From contig NZ_JAROCY010000013.1 in assembly GCF_029436685.1 (NCBI RefSeq), positions 1 to 64,000 of the forward strand: 64,000 nucleotides of DNA. The letters run 5' to 3'. Numbering within the stretch: position 1 is the stretch's first letter; every line of letters begins with the position of its first letter. Shown one piece after another: positions 8,695 to 20,200 of this stretch. Source of the stretch: Novosphingobium cyanobacteriorum (GTDB taxonomy: Bacteria; Pseudomonadota; Alphaproteobacteria; Sphingomonadales; Sphingomonadaceae). Below the pieces are notes generated by a model, which worked only from the letters and a program-made list of their open reading frames with translations, was not told where the DNA came from and ran no database searches. Made by a program: the position numbers and the translations under genes.

Positions 8695-10068
8695 ATGACT
8701 GCTTCCTCCCCGGCTGAAACCGCCCCGCTCGCCACCGTTGTCCTCGCCGCGGGCAAGGGCACCCGCATGAAGAGCGACCTGCACAAGGTGCTGCATCCCA
8801 TCGCCGGAAGGCCGATGGTGGAGCATCTGATGGCCAGCGCCGCCGAACTGGCCCCTGCACGGCAGGTGGTCGTTGCTGGGCATGGGCGCGAACAGCTGGA
8901 AAAGGCGCTGGGTGACCGCGCCACGATTGCCGTGCAGGACCCGCAGCTCGGCACCGGCCATGCCGTGCAGCAGGCCGAAGGCGCGCTGCAGGGCTTCGAT
9001 GGCGATGTGCTGATCCTCTATGGCGATGTGCCCTTCGTCAGCGCCGCAACGATGCGTGCGATGATTGATCGGCTGCATGGCGCTGACAGTCCCGCCGTGG
9101 TGGTGCTGGCGTTCGAACCTGCCGATGCCCTGCAGTATGGCCGGGTGATTGCCGAAGACGGCGTCGTGAAGAAGATGGTCGAGCACAAGGACGCGACCGA
9201 GGCCGAGCGTGCCTGCACCCTGTGCAACTCCGGCCTGATGGCGGTGCGGTCGGTCGAACTGTTCGGCCTGCTGGCCCGAGTGGGCAATGCCAATGCCCAG
9301 GGCGAATACTACCTGACCGACATCGTCAACATCGCCAACGCCGATGGTCGCACCTGCGCCGTGGTGGTCACGCCCGATGCCGATGAGGTGGCCGGGATCA
9401 ACAGCCGTGGAGAGCTGGCCGAGGCCGAGCGCCGCTGGCAGGAACGCCGCCGTATCCGTGCCATGGCAGAGGGCGCCACGCTGGTCGCCCCGGAAACGGT
9501 GTGGTTCGCGTGGGATACCGTGCTGGGCCGCGATGTGACCGTTGAACAGAACGTGGTGTTCGGCCCGGGCGTGAGCGTGGCGGATGGCGCGGTGATCCAC
9601 GCCTTCTGCCATCTGGAAGGCGCACGCGTGGAAAGCGGCGTTTCGATCGGCCCCTTTGCCCGCCTGCGCCCCGGCGCGGTGCTGGAGGAGAAGAGCCGCG
9701 TGGGCAACTTCGTGGAAGTGAAGAATGCCGTGCTGCACAAGGGTGCCAAGGCCAATCACCTCACCTACCTTGGCGATGCCGATGTGGGTGAGGGCGCGAA
9801 CATCGGCGCCGGCACCATCACCTGCAACTATGACGGCTATTTCAAGCACAAGACCGTGATCGGCCCGCGCGCCTTCATCGGCTCCAACTCCGCCCTGATC
9901 GCCCCGGTGAAGATCGGCGCCGATGCCATCGTCGCCGCCGGCAGCGCGGTCAGCCGCGACGTCGCCGATGGCGAACTGCGGCTGGTCCGCGCCGAACAGC
10001 TGATCAAGCCCGGCTGGGCCGATGCCTTTCACGATGCGATGAAGCGGAAGAAGGCCGAGAAGAAATGA
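8695..10068 (+). CDS. glmU: bifunctional GlcNAc-1-phosphate uridylyltransferase / GlcN-1-phosphate acetyltransferase
   Basis: 457 aa from ATG 8695, the usual GlmU length. The N-terminal pyrophosphorylase domain has the nucleotide loop LAAGKGTRMKSDLHKVLHP. The C-terminal half is a left-handed beta-helix acetyltransferase with hexapeptide repeats and the conserved NFVEVKNAVLHKGAKANHL and GTITCNYDGYFKHKT segments. It makes UDP-GlcNAc for peptidoglycan and LPS. The stop overlaps the next start as ATGA (10065-10068), so glmU and the acetyltransferase gene are translationally coupled. glmS, the first step of the same pathway, lies 2.4 kb downstream. Confidence 0.97.
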   Translation: MTASSPAETAPLATVVLAAGKGTRMKSDLHKVLHPIAGRPMVEHLMASAAELAPARQVVVAGHGREQLEKALGDRATIAVQDPQLGTGHAVQQAEGALQGFDGDVLILYGDVPFVSAATMRAMIDRLHGADSPAVVVLAFEPADALQYGRVIAEDGVVKKMVEHKDATEAERACTLCNSGLMAVRSVELFGLLARVGNANAQGEYYLTDIVNIANADGRTCAVVVTPDADEVAGINSRGELAEAERRWQERRRIRAMAEGATLVAPETVWFAWDTVLGRDVTVEQNVVFGPGVSVADGAVIHAFCHLEGARVESGVSIGPFARLRPGAVLEEKSRVGNFVEVKNAVLHKGAKANHLTYLGDADVGEGANIGAGTITCNYDGYFKHKTVIGPRAFIGSNSALIAPVKIGADAIVAAGSAVSRDVADGELRLVRAEQLIKPGWADAFHDAMKRKKAEKK

Positions 10069-10508
10069 TAGCGATCCTCCCGGCTGGTGTGGAGCACCTC
10101 GACCAGTGGGCGCAGTTGCGCCATCAGCTGTGGGACGAGGATCCGGTTGCTGCACACCGGGACGAAGCGGCTGAACAACTGGCCGACGCAGAACGCTTCC
10201 TGAACCTTGTGGCGGTGGACGATGGCACTGTTGTCGGGTTTGCCGAAGCGTCGATCCGGCATGAATACGTCAACGGCTGCGAAGGGTCGCCGGTCGTCTT
10301 TCTTGAAGGCATTTTCGTGGCGCCCTCGGCGCGGCGTACCGGGCTTGCCCGGCAACTGTGCGCCAGGGTGGCCGAGTGGGGCAGGGCACGCGGGTGCGCC
10401 GAATTCGCTTCGGACGCCTGGCACGATGACGTCGAAAGCCACGCGTTCCACGTGGCGGCGGGGTTCGTCGAGACCGAACGCGTCGTCTATTTCCGGCAGG
10501 AGCTGTAG
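10065..10508 (+). CDS. GNAT acetyltransferase, AAC(6')-I-like
   Basis: 147 aa. The order of motifs matches chromosomal aminoglycoside 6'-N-acetyltransferases: WAQLRHQLW near residue 16, then NGCEGSPVVFLEGIFVAP, the acetyl-CoA loop RRTGLARQL, GCAEFASDAW and the end GFVETERVVYFRQEL. GNAT proteins move acetyl from acetyl-CoA to an amine. Its natural substrate could be something else, and no resistance phenotype can be claimed from sequence. The start overlaps the glmU stop, which is unusual for a resistance gene and suggests a resident one. Confidence 0.85.
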   Translation: MIAILPAGVEHLDQWAQLRHQLWDEDPVAAHRDEAAEQLADAERFLNLVAVDDGTVVGFAEASIRHEYVNGCEGSPVVFLEGIFVAPSARRTGLARQLCARVAEWGRARGCAEFASDAWHDDVESHAFHVAAGFVETERVVYFRQEL

Positions 10509-10512
10509 AACC

Positions 10513-10962
10513 GTGGCCATTGCCCAGATCAATGTGGCGCGGTTCCGCGTGGCCAAAAATGATCCCGCCAATGCCGCGTTCATGGCGGCGCTCGATCATG
10601 TGAACGCCATGGCTGATGTGGCGGACGGTTTCATCTGGCGGCTGGTGGGCGATGGCAACGACGCCACCGATATCGCCGCCATTCCCGATGATCCCGATTT
10701 CGTCGTCAACATGTCGGTCTGGCGTGACGTGCCCGCGCTCGAGGCGTTCGCCTATAGGCAGGCGGACCACCGCGCGGTGCTGACGCGGCGGGCGGAATGG
10801 TTCGATCCGATGGAGCCCTCCATGGCGCTGTGGCCGGTGGCCGATGGACACATCCCCAGCGTGGCCGAAGGCATGGCCATGCTGCGCCGGCTTGGCCAGA
10901 ACGGGCCGGGGCCCGAGGCATTCACGTTCCGCTGGTGGCGCGAAGCCCAGCGCGGCAGCTGA
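10513..10962 (+). CDS. DUF3291 family protein
   Basis: 149 aa from GTG 10513, only 4 bp after the acetyltransferase stop, hence co-transcribed. The frame is open further upstream, but that part overlaps the acetyltransferase out of frame. The protein has the DUF3291 look: start AIAQINVARF, central GFIWRLVGDG, VNMSVWRDVPALEAFAY, and AEWFDPM before a C-terminal FTFRWW. These small proteins resemble antibiotic-biosynthesis-monooxygenase folds; function unknown. Confidence 0.8.
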   Translation: MAIAQINVARFRVAKNDPANAAFMAALDHVNAMADVADGFIWRLVGDGNDATDIAAIPDDPDFVVNMSVWRDVPALEAFAYRQADHRAVLTRRAEWFDPMEPSMALWPVADGHIPSVAEGMAMLRRLGQNGPGPEAFTFRWWREAQRGS

Positions 10963-10971
10963 CCACTTGGG

Positions 10972-11670
10972 TCAGCTGGTGCTGCGTGCGGCCTTGCGGC
11001 GCAGGCTTTCGATATACTCCAGCTCGTGCCGCGCGGCGTTGCTGTCCGGCTCGTACTTCTGCGATTGCTTCATGTGGCGCTCGGCCTCGTCCAGCTTGCC
11101 CAGTTCGATCTCGGTATAGCCCATGCCGCGCAGCGCCCGGGCCAGATAGGCATCGTGCACGGCCTTGTCGGCCATTTCGGCCAGGCCTGCCGCCTTGGCA
11201 AACAGGTCGTGCGCCTGCTGCCAATGGCCCATCGACTTGTGCCATTCGGCATATTCATTGAGATACTGCGCGTTGAACGGTGCGGTTTCGTGCGCGCGGC
11301 GCAGGAAGGCTTCGGCCTCGGTCGGCCTGCCCAGGTCGATCAGGACGAAACCCTTAAAGAACAGCGCCATGCAATAGGTGCCGTCCACCACAATGGCGCT
11401 CCGCGCATCCTTGCTCATGGCATGCTGGCTCAGGATGAGCAGGGTCTGCGCCTGATTGTCTGCGCAATAGACGCCTTGCGTCTTCTGCATCTCTTCCATC
11501 GCGGCGATCACCGGGTCGAGTTGCGGGATCACGCCCGGCACGTTTCCACGATCGCGTTCCGACAGCGCGCGCTGGAAGGCGGCGCTCGCCTCCTCGTTCG
11601 TCATCGCCCCGGCGGGCGTTGCCAAGCTGGAAAGCGCCGCGGCCGCAACCCATCCCGCAATCCACCGCAT
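10972..11670 (-). CDS. exported TPR-repeat protein, unknown function
   Basis: 232 aa. A signal peptide covers residues 1-22 (ending ATPAGA). The rest is helical with TPR-like pairs, for example GRPTEAEAFLRRAHETAPFN and the C-terminal GKLDEAERHMKQ. Two Cys residues (VYCADN and TYCMAL) could form a periplasmic disulfide. It is convergent with the DUF3291 gene, 9 bp apart, and divergent from vapBC. A role as an assembly or scaffold protein is only a guess. Confidence 0.75.
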   Translation of the reverse strand: MRWIAGWVAAAALSSLATPAGAMTNEEASAAFQRALSERDRGNVPGVIPQLDPVIAAMEEMQKTQGVYCADNQAQTLLILSQHAMSKDARSAIVVDGTYCMALFFKGFVLIDLGRPTEAEAFLRRAHETAPFNAQYLNEYAEWHKSMGHWQQAHDLFAKAAGLAEMADKAVHDAYLARALRGMGYTEIELGKLDEAERHMKQSQKYEPDSNAARHELEYIESLRRKAARSTS

Positions 11671-11745
11671 CGCCTGCCTCCCCGTTCACCGTCCCGAAAG
11701 ATGTTGCATGCACAAGCGCGTCTGCAAAGCGCGATCGCAGCCGAT

Positions 11746-11787
11746 TTGCAGGTTGCAATGATATCGCGATATGATATCACGATATCA
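11746..11787 (+). promoter_or_regulatory. vapBC promoter with overlapping operator
   Basis: A -35-like TTGCAG (11746-11751) and a near-consensus -10 TATGAT (11770-11775) are 18 bp apart. The -10 lies inside an inverted repeat with 8-bp arms, TGATATCG (11759-11766) and CGATATCA (11780-11787). The inner ATATCGCGATAT is itself a palindrome. This is the expected layout for autoregulation by a ribbon-helix-helix antitoxin. The predicted transcript start would lie only a few bases before the ATG at 11790. Confidence 0.65.
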
Positions 11788-11789
11788 CC

Positions 11790-12038
11790 ATGACCCGCAT
11801 TCTTGCAGACCTGCCCGAAGAGGACATCGAGAAGCTCGACGCCAGGGCTGCTGCGCAAGGCAAATCGCGCGCGGCCCTCGTGCGCGAAGCAGTCGCCCTC
11901 TATCTCGTGCAGAGCGAAAGCGGGAACGACTGGATTCACCGCTATGCGGGGCTGTGGGCTGACCGGGACGATATTCCCGATGGCGTCGAGTACCAGCGCG
12001 CCATGCGTGAAGACCGTCGGCCCTACGAAGACATCTAG
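11790..12038 (+). CDS. vapB: VapB-type ribbon-helix-helix antitoxin
   Basis: 82 aa. The N-terminus (MTRILADLPEEDIEKLDARA then GKSRAALVREAVALYL) is a ribbon-helix-helix DNA-binding domain. The C-terminal acidic and Trp-containing tail would wrap the toxin. The ATG sits 2 bp after the operator with no room for a Shine-Dalgarno, so the message is probably leaderless. It overlaps the toxin start by one base (TAGTG). The pair lies between glmU and glmS on the chromosome. Confidence 0.85.
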   Translation: MTRILADLPEEDIEKLDARAAAQGKSRAALVREAVALYLVQSESGNDWIHRYAGLWADRDDIPDGVEYQRAMREDRRPYEDI

Positions 12039-12403
12039 TGTCAGCGCCGTTCTTCGACACCAATATCGTCATCGACTGGCTGAAGCGTTTGCCTCAGGCC
12101 ACCAACGAGCTTGCCCGTTACCGCGGGCAACGGATCAGCCGCATCGTGTGGACCGAGGTCATGGCGGGCGAGGCCCTCGAACGGCGGGACCTGGTGCGCG
12201 AGGCGCTCAGTCATTTCGATACCGTGGAAATCGACGCCCGCATCGCCATGGCTGCCGCCGATATCCGCTATCGCAGCCGGATGAAGCTCATGGATGCCTA
12301 CATTCTCGCCACGGCGCAGATCAACGGTTCGATCCTCGTCACCCGCAATACCAAGGATTTCCCGGCCAACCTGCCCGGCATCCGCGTACCTTACACCCTC
12401 TAG
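12038..12403 (+). CDS. vapC: VapC-type PIN-domain toxin (ribonuclease)
   Basis: 121 aa from GTG 12038, coupled to the antitoxin stop. The PIN-domain metal-binding acidic residues are all visible: Asp7 (FFDTNIVID), Glu40 (VWTEVMAG), Asp86 (KLMDAYILATA) and the C-terminal TRNTKDF block with Asp107. PIN toxins cut RNA, often tRNA or the rRNA sarcin-ricin loop, using Mg2+. All catalytic positions are retained, so it should be active when freed from VapB. glmS starts 18 bp after its stop. Confidence 0.88.
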   Translation: MSAPFFDTNIVIDWLKRLPQATNELARYRGQRISRIVWTEVMAGEALERRDLVREALSHFDTVEIDARIAMAAADIRYRSRMKLMDAYILATAQINGSILVTRNTKDFPANLPGIRVPYTL

Positions 12404-12421
12404 CGAAAGCGCCTGAACACC

Positions 12422-14245
<1,824 letters not shown>

Positions 14246-14251
14246 TGGTCC

Positions 14252-14281
14252 GGACGGGGAAGGATCGCTCCTCCCCCGTCC
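14252..14281 (+). terminator. candidate terminator between glmS and the RTX gene
   Basis: Inverted repeat GGACGGGG (14252-14259) / CCCCGTCC (14274-14281) with a 14-bp loop. It lies between the convergent stops of glmS and the RTX gene and could serve both. There is no clear T-run. Confidence 0.4.
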
Positions 14282-14292
14282 TTCCCCCCCAA

Positions 14293-17200
14293 TCAGATCA
14301 GCACGAAGTCGGTGGCGTCCAGCACCGGCTTGGTCGTCAGCTGCGCGATCTGCACCTGCGCCCCGGCGCCGTTGCCGTCGGCGTCGTAGAACAGGTTGCC
14401 GGTCGACTGGTCGTAGATCAGCCGGTGCGCCGCTGTCGTAGCCGCAGTGCCGAGCGTGAACGCCGCCGCATCCAGCGCGCCGGCCGGGCTGCCGGAAAAC
14501 GCGGTGAAGGCCGAACGCACGATCTCGATATCGTCCACCAGGTGCTCGAAATCGCTGATCGTGTCGCGGTTGGCGCTCGCCTCGTTCACGTCGAAGCGGA
14601 AGCGGTCCGCTCCCGTGCCGCCGGTCATGGCGTTGATGCCGCTGCCGCCGATCAGCACGTCGTTGCCCGCGCCGCCCGTCAGCGTGTCGTTGCCTGCCGC
14701 ACCGTTGATGGTGTTGTCCGCACCGTCGCCGGTCAGCGTATCGGCAAAGCCCGATCCGGTCAGGTTCTCGAACCCGCTGAGGGTGTCCGATCCGCTGCCC
14801 CCGGTCGCCTGCGCCGTCGCGATGGCCAGGCTCACCGTCACCCCCGCCGTCGCGCTGGCATAGCTGATGGTGTCCACGCCAGCACCGCCGACCATCACGT
14901 TGTTGCCCACGCTGGTGGTCAGCGTGTCGTTGAAGGCTGATCCCGTCACGTTCTCGATCGCGGACAGCGTATCCAGCCCCGCGCCCACCGTGTTCTGTGC
15001 CAGCGTGCTGCCCAGGTTCACGGTCACGCCCGCCGTCGCATTGGCATACGTCGCGGTGTCGGTGCCGTTGCCGCCCTGCAGGCTGTCGTCGCCCGCCCCG
15101 CCATCCAGCAGGTCATTGCCGTCGCCACCCGCAATCACGTTGTTGCCGGCATCGCCGGTCAGCGTGTCGGCAGAGCCCGATCCGGTCAGGTTCTCGATTC
15201 CCGTCAGCGTATCCAGCCCCGCGCCCACCGTGTTCTGCGCGCCTGCGATCGCCAGGCTCACCGTCACCGCCGTGGCGTTGGTGGCATAGCTGGCGGTGTC
15301 GATGCCCAGCCCACCGTCGAGCAGGTCATCCCCCGCACCACCGATCAGCACGTCCGCTCCATCCAGCCCATAGATCAGGTCGTTGCCGCTCGCGCCATTC
15401 AGCGTGTTGGCCGTGGTGTTCGCGCCGGTGATCGTGTCGTTGAACGCCGATCCGGTGATGTTCTCGATGCCCAGGAACTGGTCGTTGCCGCCCGCGCCGG
15501 TGTTCTGGAAGCCGGTGATGGCCATGTTCACCGTCACCGCACCGGTTGAGGCGACATAGGTCACCGTGTCCACGCCGTTGCCGCCGTTGAAGCGGTTCTG
15601 CCCCGCCGTGCCGAAGAAGGTGTCGTTGAACGCCGATCCGATCACGTTCTCGAACCCGCTGATCGTGTCGGTGCCGCCGCCGCCAGTGTTCTGCGCGGAA
15701 ACCTGGCCGAGGTTCACCGTCACCGCCGCCGTCGCATTGGCGTAGCTGACGTAGTCCTCGCCCAGCCCGCCGGCCAGCGTGTCATTGCCGTCGCCGCCCT
15801 GGATCGTGTCGTTGCCATCGCCGCCGTTGATCACGTTCACCCCGGCATCGCCGGTCAGCGTGTCGTTGAAGGCCGACCCGGTCAGGTTCTCCACGCCGGT
15901 CAATGTATCGCTGCCCGCGCCGCCGGTCGCCTGCGCGCCGGACAGCGCAAGGCTCACCGTCACTGCCGCCGCCGCCGCGGCATAGGTCACCGTGTCGATG
16001 CCCAGCCCGCCGTTCAGCGTATCGTCGCCAAGGCCACCCTGCAGCGTGTCCGCGCCATCGCCGCCACTGATCACGTTGTTGCCGGCATCGCCGGTCAGCG
16101 TGTCGGCAAAGCCCGATCCGGTCAGGTTTTCAATCGAAACGAGCGTGTCCGTTCCGGCTGATCCGGTCGCCTGCGCCCCGCTGCCCAGCGTCACGCTCAC
16201 GCCGGTGGCCGATCCGGCATAGCTTGCCGTGTCGCTGCCGATCCCGCCATCCAGCGTATCGTCGCCCAGCCCGCCTTCCAGCACATCGTTGCCATCGCCG
16301 CCGGTCAGCACGTTGGCCCCGCCATTGCCGGTCAGCGTGTCGTTGAAGGCTGATCCGGTCAGGTTCTCCACGTTGCCGATCGTGTCCAGCCCCGCGCCGA
16401 TGGTGTCCTGCGCCGTGGTCAGGGCGAGGGTCACCGTCACGCCCGCTGCGGCAAGGGCATAGGTCACAGTGTCGGTGCCCGCGCTGCCGTCGATCTGGTC
16501 ATCGCCCGCGCCGCCATCCAGCGAATCGTCGTTCTCGCCGCCAAACAGCTGGTCGTTGCCGTCACCGCCTTCCAGCGTGTCGTTGCCCGCTTCGCCATAG
16601 AGCTTGTCGGCTTCGGCATCGCCGCGCAGCGTGTCGTTGCCGGTGCCGCCATACAGGATGTCGAGCCCCGCACCGCCGTTCACCACGTCGTTGTCGGCAT
16701 CGCCAAGGATCGTGTCGTCGCCGCCTTCGCCCGAAAGCGTGTCCGCCCCGGCATCGCCGCGCACCTCGTCTGCGCCGTCGCCCGCCAGCACGGTGTCCGC
16801 GCCCAGCCCGGCCAGGATCACGTTGTTCACCGCCGATCCGGTCAGCGTGTCGGCATAGGCGGAGCCGGTCAGGTTCTCGAAGTTGGCGATCGTGTCGGTG
16901 CCCGCCGCGCCGGTGTTCTGCGCGGTGGTCACCGCCAGGCTCACCGTCACCCCGGCCGTGGCGCGGGAATAGCTCAGCGTGTCCAGCCCGCCCAGGCCGT
17001 TCATCGTGTCATCGCCCAGTCCGCCTTCGAACACGTTGTCGTTGTCGGTGCCGGTCAGCGTGTCGTTGAAGGCGGTGCCGATCGCACCTTCGATGTTCAC
17101 CAGCGTGTCGGTGCCCAGGTTCCCGCCAAAGGCGATGGTCTGCGAACTGGCGCTCACGGTAAAGTTCACGGCTGCGTTCGATGCAGAGAAATCCACCTGG

Positions 17201-20200
17201 TCGAGCCCGTTCTGCCCGTCCAGCGTGTCGTTGCCTTCGCCACCCGCCAGCGCATCGTTGCCTTCACCGCCATAGAGCAGGTCGGTGCCCGCGCCGCCGT
17301 TCAGCGTGTCGTTCTCGCCTTCGCCCTGCAGGTTGTCGTCGCCATCGCCCCCGTTCACCGAATCCGCGCCGCTGCCGCCATAGACGGTGTCGTTGTCCGC
17401 ACCGCCATCGATGGTGTCGTTGCCGCCTTCGCCATAGAGGATGTCGTTGCCGAACTGCCCCTGCAGGTTGTCGTCATCCGCGCCGCCATAGATCTGGTCG
17501 GCATCGTCACCGCCCTGGATCGTATCGTTGCCGGCCTCGCCATAGATCGTGTCGGTGCCCGCATCGCCGCCGATGATGTCGTTGCCGGTGCCGCCTGCAA
17601 GGTAGTCGTTGCCTTGGCCGCCGGAAATCGTGTCGATCCCGTTGCCGCCGTAAAGCGTGTCGTTCCCGCCGTTGCCGCTGATCGTGTCGTCGCCGTCCAG
17701 GCCGTAGTACAGGTTCGCGCTGTCGCTGCCGAAATAGACGTTGGCCTGCGCCGTTCCCACTTCGGTCCGGAAGGGATTGCCGACAAAGTCGGAGATCTGC
17801 ACGTCGGCGATGGTGCCGGGTGCGAATTCGACGACGAAGTCTGCGGCGGTGAGGGTGAGGTCGCGGTCGAGGTCGACGATCAGCACGGTCTTGGCTGTGC
17901 CGCCTGTGCCGATGCGGCTCCACCACACCTGGGTGAAGCCGGTGCCGAGGTCCGATCCGGGCAGGGCCGCGCCATCGAAGTACTGGGTGGAGGCGAGCTC
18001 GCCGCGGAATACCAGCGGGGGACCGTTGAAGCCGTAGGTGCCGCTGTTGTAGTAATCGACGAAGAGCTGGAGTTTGTCGCCTTCGGCCCGGTTGAAGTCG
18101 GTAATCACATGGGGCGCGGCAAGGCTGCCAAAGGTCTGGTAGCTGTTGCCGATGCGGAACGTGTCCGCTCCGGTACCGCCGGTCGCGGTGTCGCGGGCGT
18201 TGGCGTCCGTGCCGAGATAGACGAGGTCGTCACCGGCCCCACCGTTGAGGGTGTTGATGCCCGCGTTGCCGGCGATGTCGTCGTTGCCGTCGCCGCCGTT
18301 GACGGTGTCGTTGCCGTTTTCGCCACGCACGTAGTCTGAACCAAGGGCGCCATCGAGGGTGTCGGTGCCTTCGCCGCCATAGACGTTATCGTTGCCGTCG
18401 CCTGCGGTAAGGCTGTCGTCGCCGCCGTCGCCATAGAGGGTATCGTTGGCCGCAAGGCCGGTGACCGTGTCGTTGCCGTTACCACCGGCGATATATGTAC
18501 CGGCGCTGCCGCCGATCAGGATGTCGTTGCCATCCTCGCCATAGATCGTGCCGCCGCCAGCGCCAGCGTTGATGGTGTCATCGCCCGTGCCGCCGGCAAG
18601 ATAGTCGTCGCCCGCATCGCCGAAGATCGCGTCGTTGCCCGCCTCGCCATAAATCGTGTCGTTGTCGTTGCCGCCGCGCAGCGTGTCCACTCCGTCACCG
18701 CCATAAAGCGTGTCGTTGCCGTCATCGCCGTTCAGCGTGTCGAGCCCTGCGGCGCCATAAAGGGTATCGTTGCCGCCTGCGCCCGAAAGCGTGTCGTCGC
18801 CCAGCAGGCCATACATCGAGTTGGCGTCGACATTGCCGGTGGCGGTGTCGTTGCCTGCGGTGCCGACATAGGTCCGGAAGGGATTGCCGACAAAGTCGGA
18901 GATCTGCACGTCGGCGATGGTGCCGGGTGCGAACTCAACGACGAGGTCGGCGGCGGTGAGGGTGAGGTCGCGGTCGATGTCCATGATCAGCACGGTCTTG
19001 GCTGTGCCGCCGGTGCCGATGCGGCTCCACCACACCTGGGTGAAGCCGGTGCCGAGGTCCGATCCGGGCAGGGCCGCGCCATCGAAGTACTGGGTGGAGG
19101 CGAGCTCGCCGCGGAATACCAGCGGGGGACCGTTGAAGCCGTAGGTGCCGCTGTTGTAGTAATCGACGAAGAGCTGGAGTTTGTCGCCTTCGGCCCGGTT
19201 GAAGTCGGTAATCACATGGGGCGCGGCAAGGCTGCCAAAGGTCTGGTAGCTGTTGCCGATGCGGAACGTGTCCGCTCCGGTACCGCCGGTCGCGGTGTCG
19301 CGGGCGTTGGCGTCCGTGCCGAGATAGACGAGGTCGTCACCGGCCCCACCGTTGAGGGTGTTGATGCCCGCGTTGCCGGCGATGTCGTCGTTGCCGTCGC
19401 CGCCGTTGACGGTGTCGTTGCCGTTTTCGCCACGCACGTAGTCTGAACCAAGGGCGCCATCGAGGGTGTCGGTGCCTTCGCCGCCATAGACGTTGTCGTT
19501 GCCGTCGCCTGCGGTAAGGCTGTCGTCGCCGCCGTCGCCATAGAGGGTATCGTTGGCCGCAAGGCCTGTGACCGTGTCGTTGCCGTTACCACCGGCGATA
19601 TATGTACCGGCGCTGCCGCCGATCAGGATGTCGTTGCCATCCTCGCCATAGATCGTGCCGCCGCCAGCGCCAGCGTTGATGGTGTCATCGCCCGTGCCGC
19701 CGGCAAGATAGTCGTCGCCCGCATCGCCGAAGATCGCGTCGTTGCCCGCCTCGCCATAGATCGTGTCGTTGTCGTTGCCGCCGCGCAGCGTGTCCACCCC
19801 GTCGCCGCCATAGAGCTGGTCGTTGCCGTCGCCCCCGCGCATGGTGTCGTCGCCGGCCAGACCATAGGCGGTGATGTTGCCCGCGCTCGCTGCCAGCGTG
19901 TCGTTGCCCAGCGTGCCGCGCCACACCGGGAAGGTGTCGGTGAAATCGTCCTGCGTCAGAACGTTGATGCCGTTGATGTAGGTGTAGATGTCCAGTTCCG
20001 AGAACTGGCCGTTGTCGTCCACGTCCACCCACAGCTCAACGCGGTTGTTCGCCGCGTCGTACCTCCACGAAACGTCGGCAAAGCCGTCGCCGACAAGCGC
20101 GGTGGGCAGCTGGACGCCGGATGATCCATTGGCGCTGAAGGTGAAGTTGATCGCCGTCGCGTTGAACGCGATGCCGCGGCCATAGGCGTAGGATGGCAGG

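Noticed and set aside
8116..10155. A 679-codon minus-strand open frame over glmU and gph
   Set aside because: Antisense to glmU, which is unmistakable; the frame has low-complexity composition and no motif.
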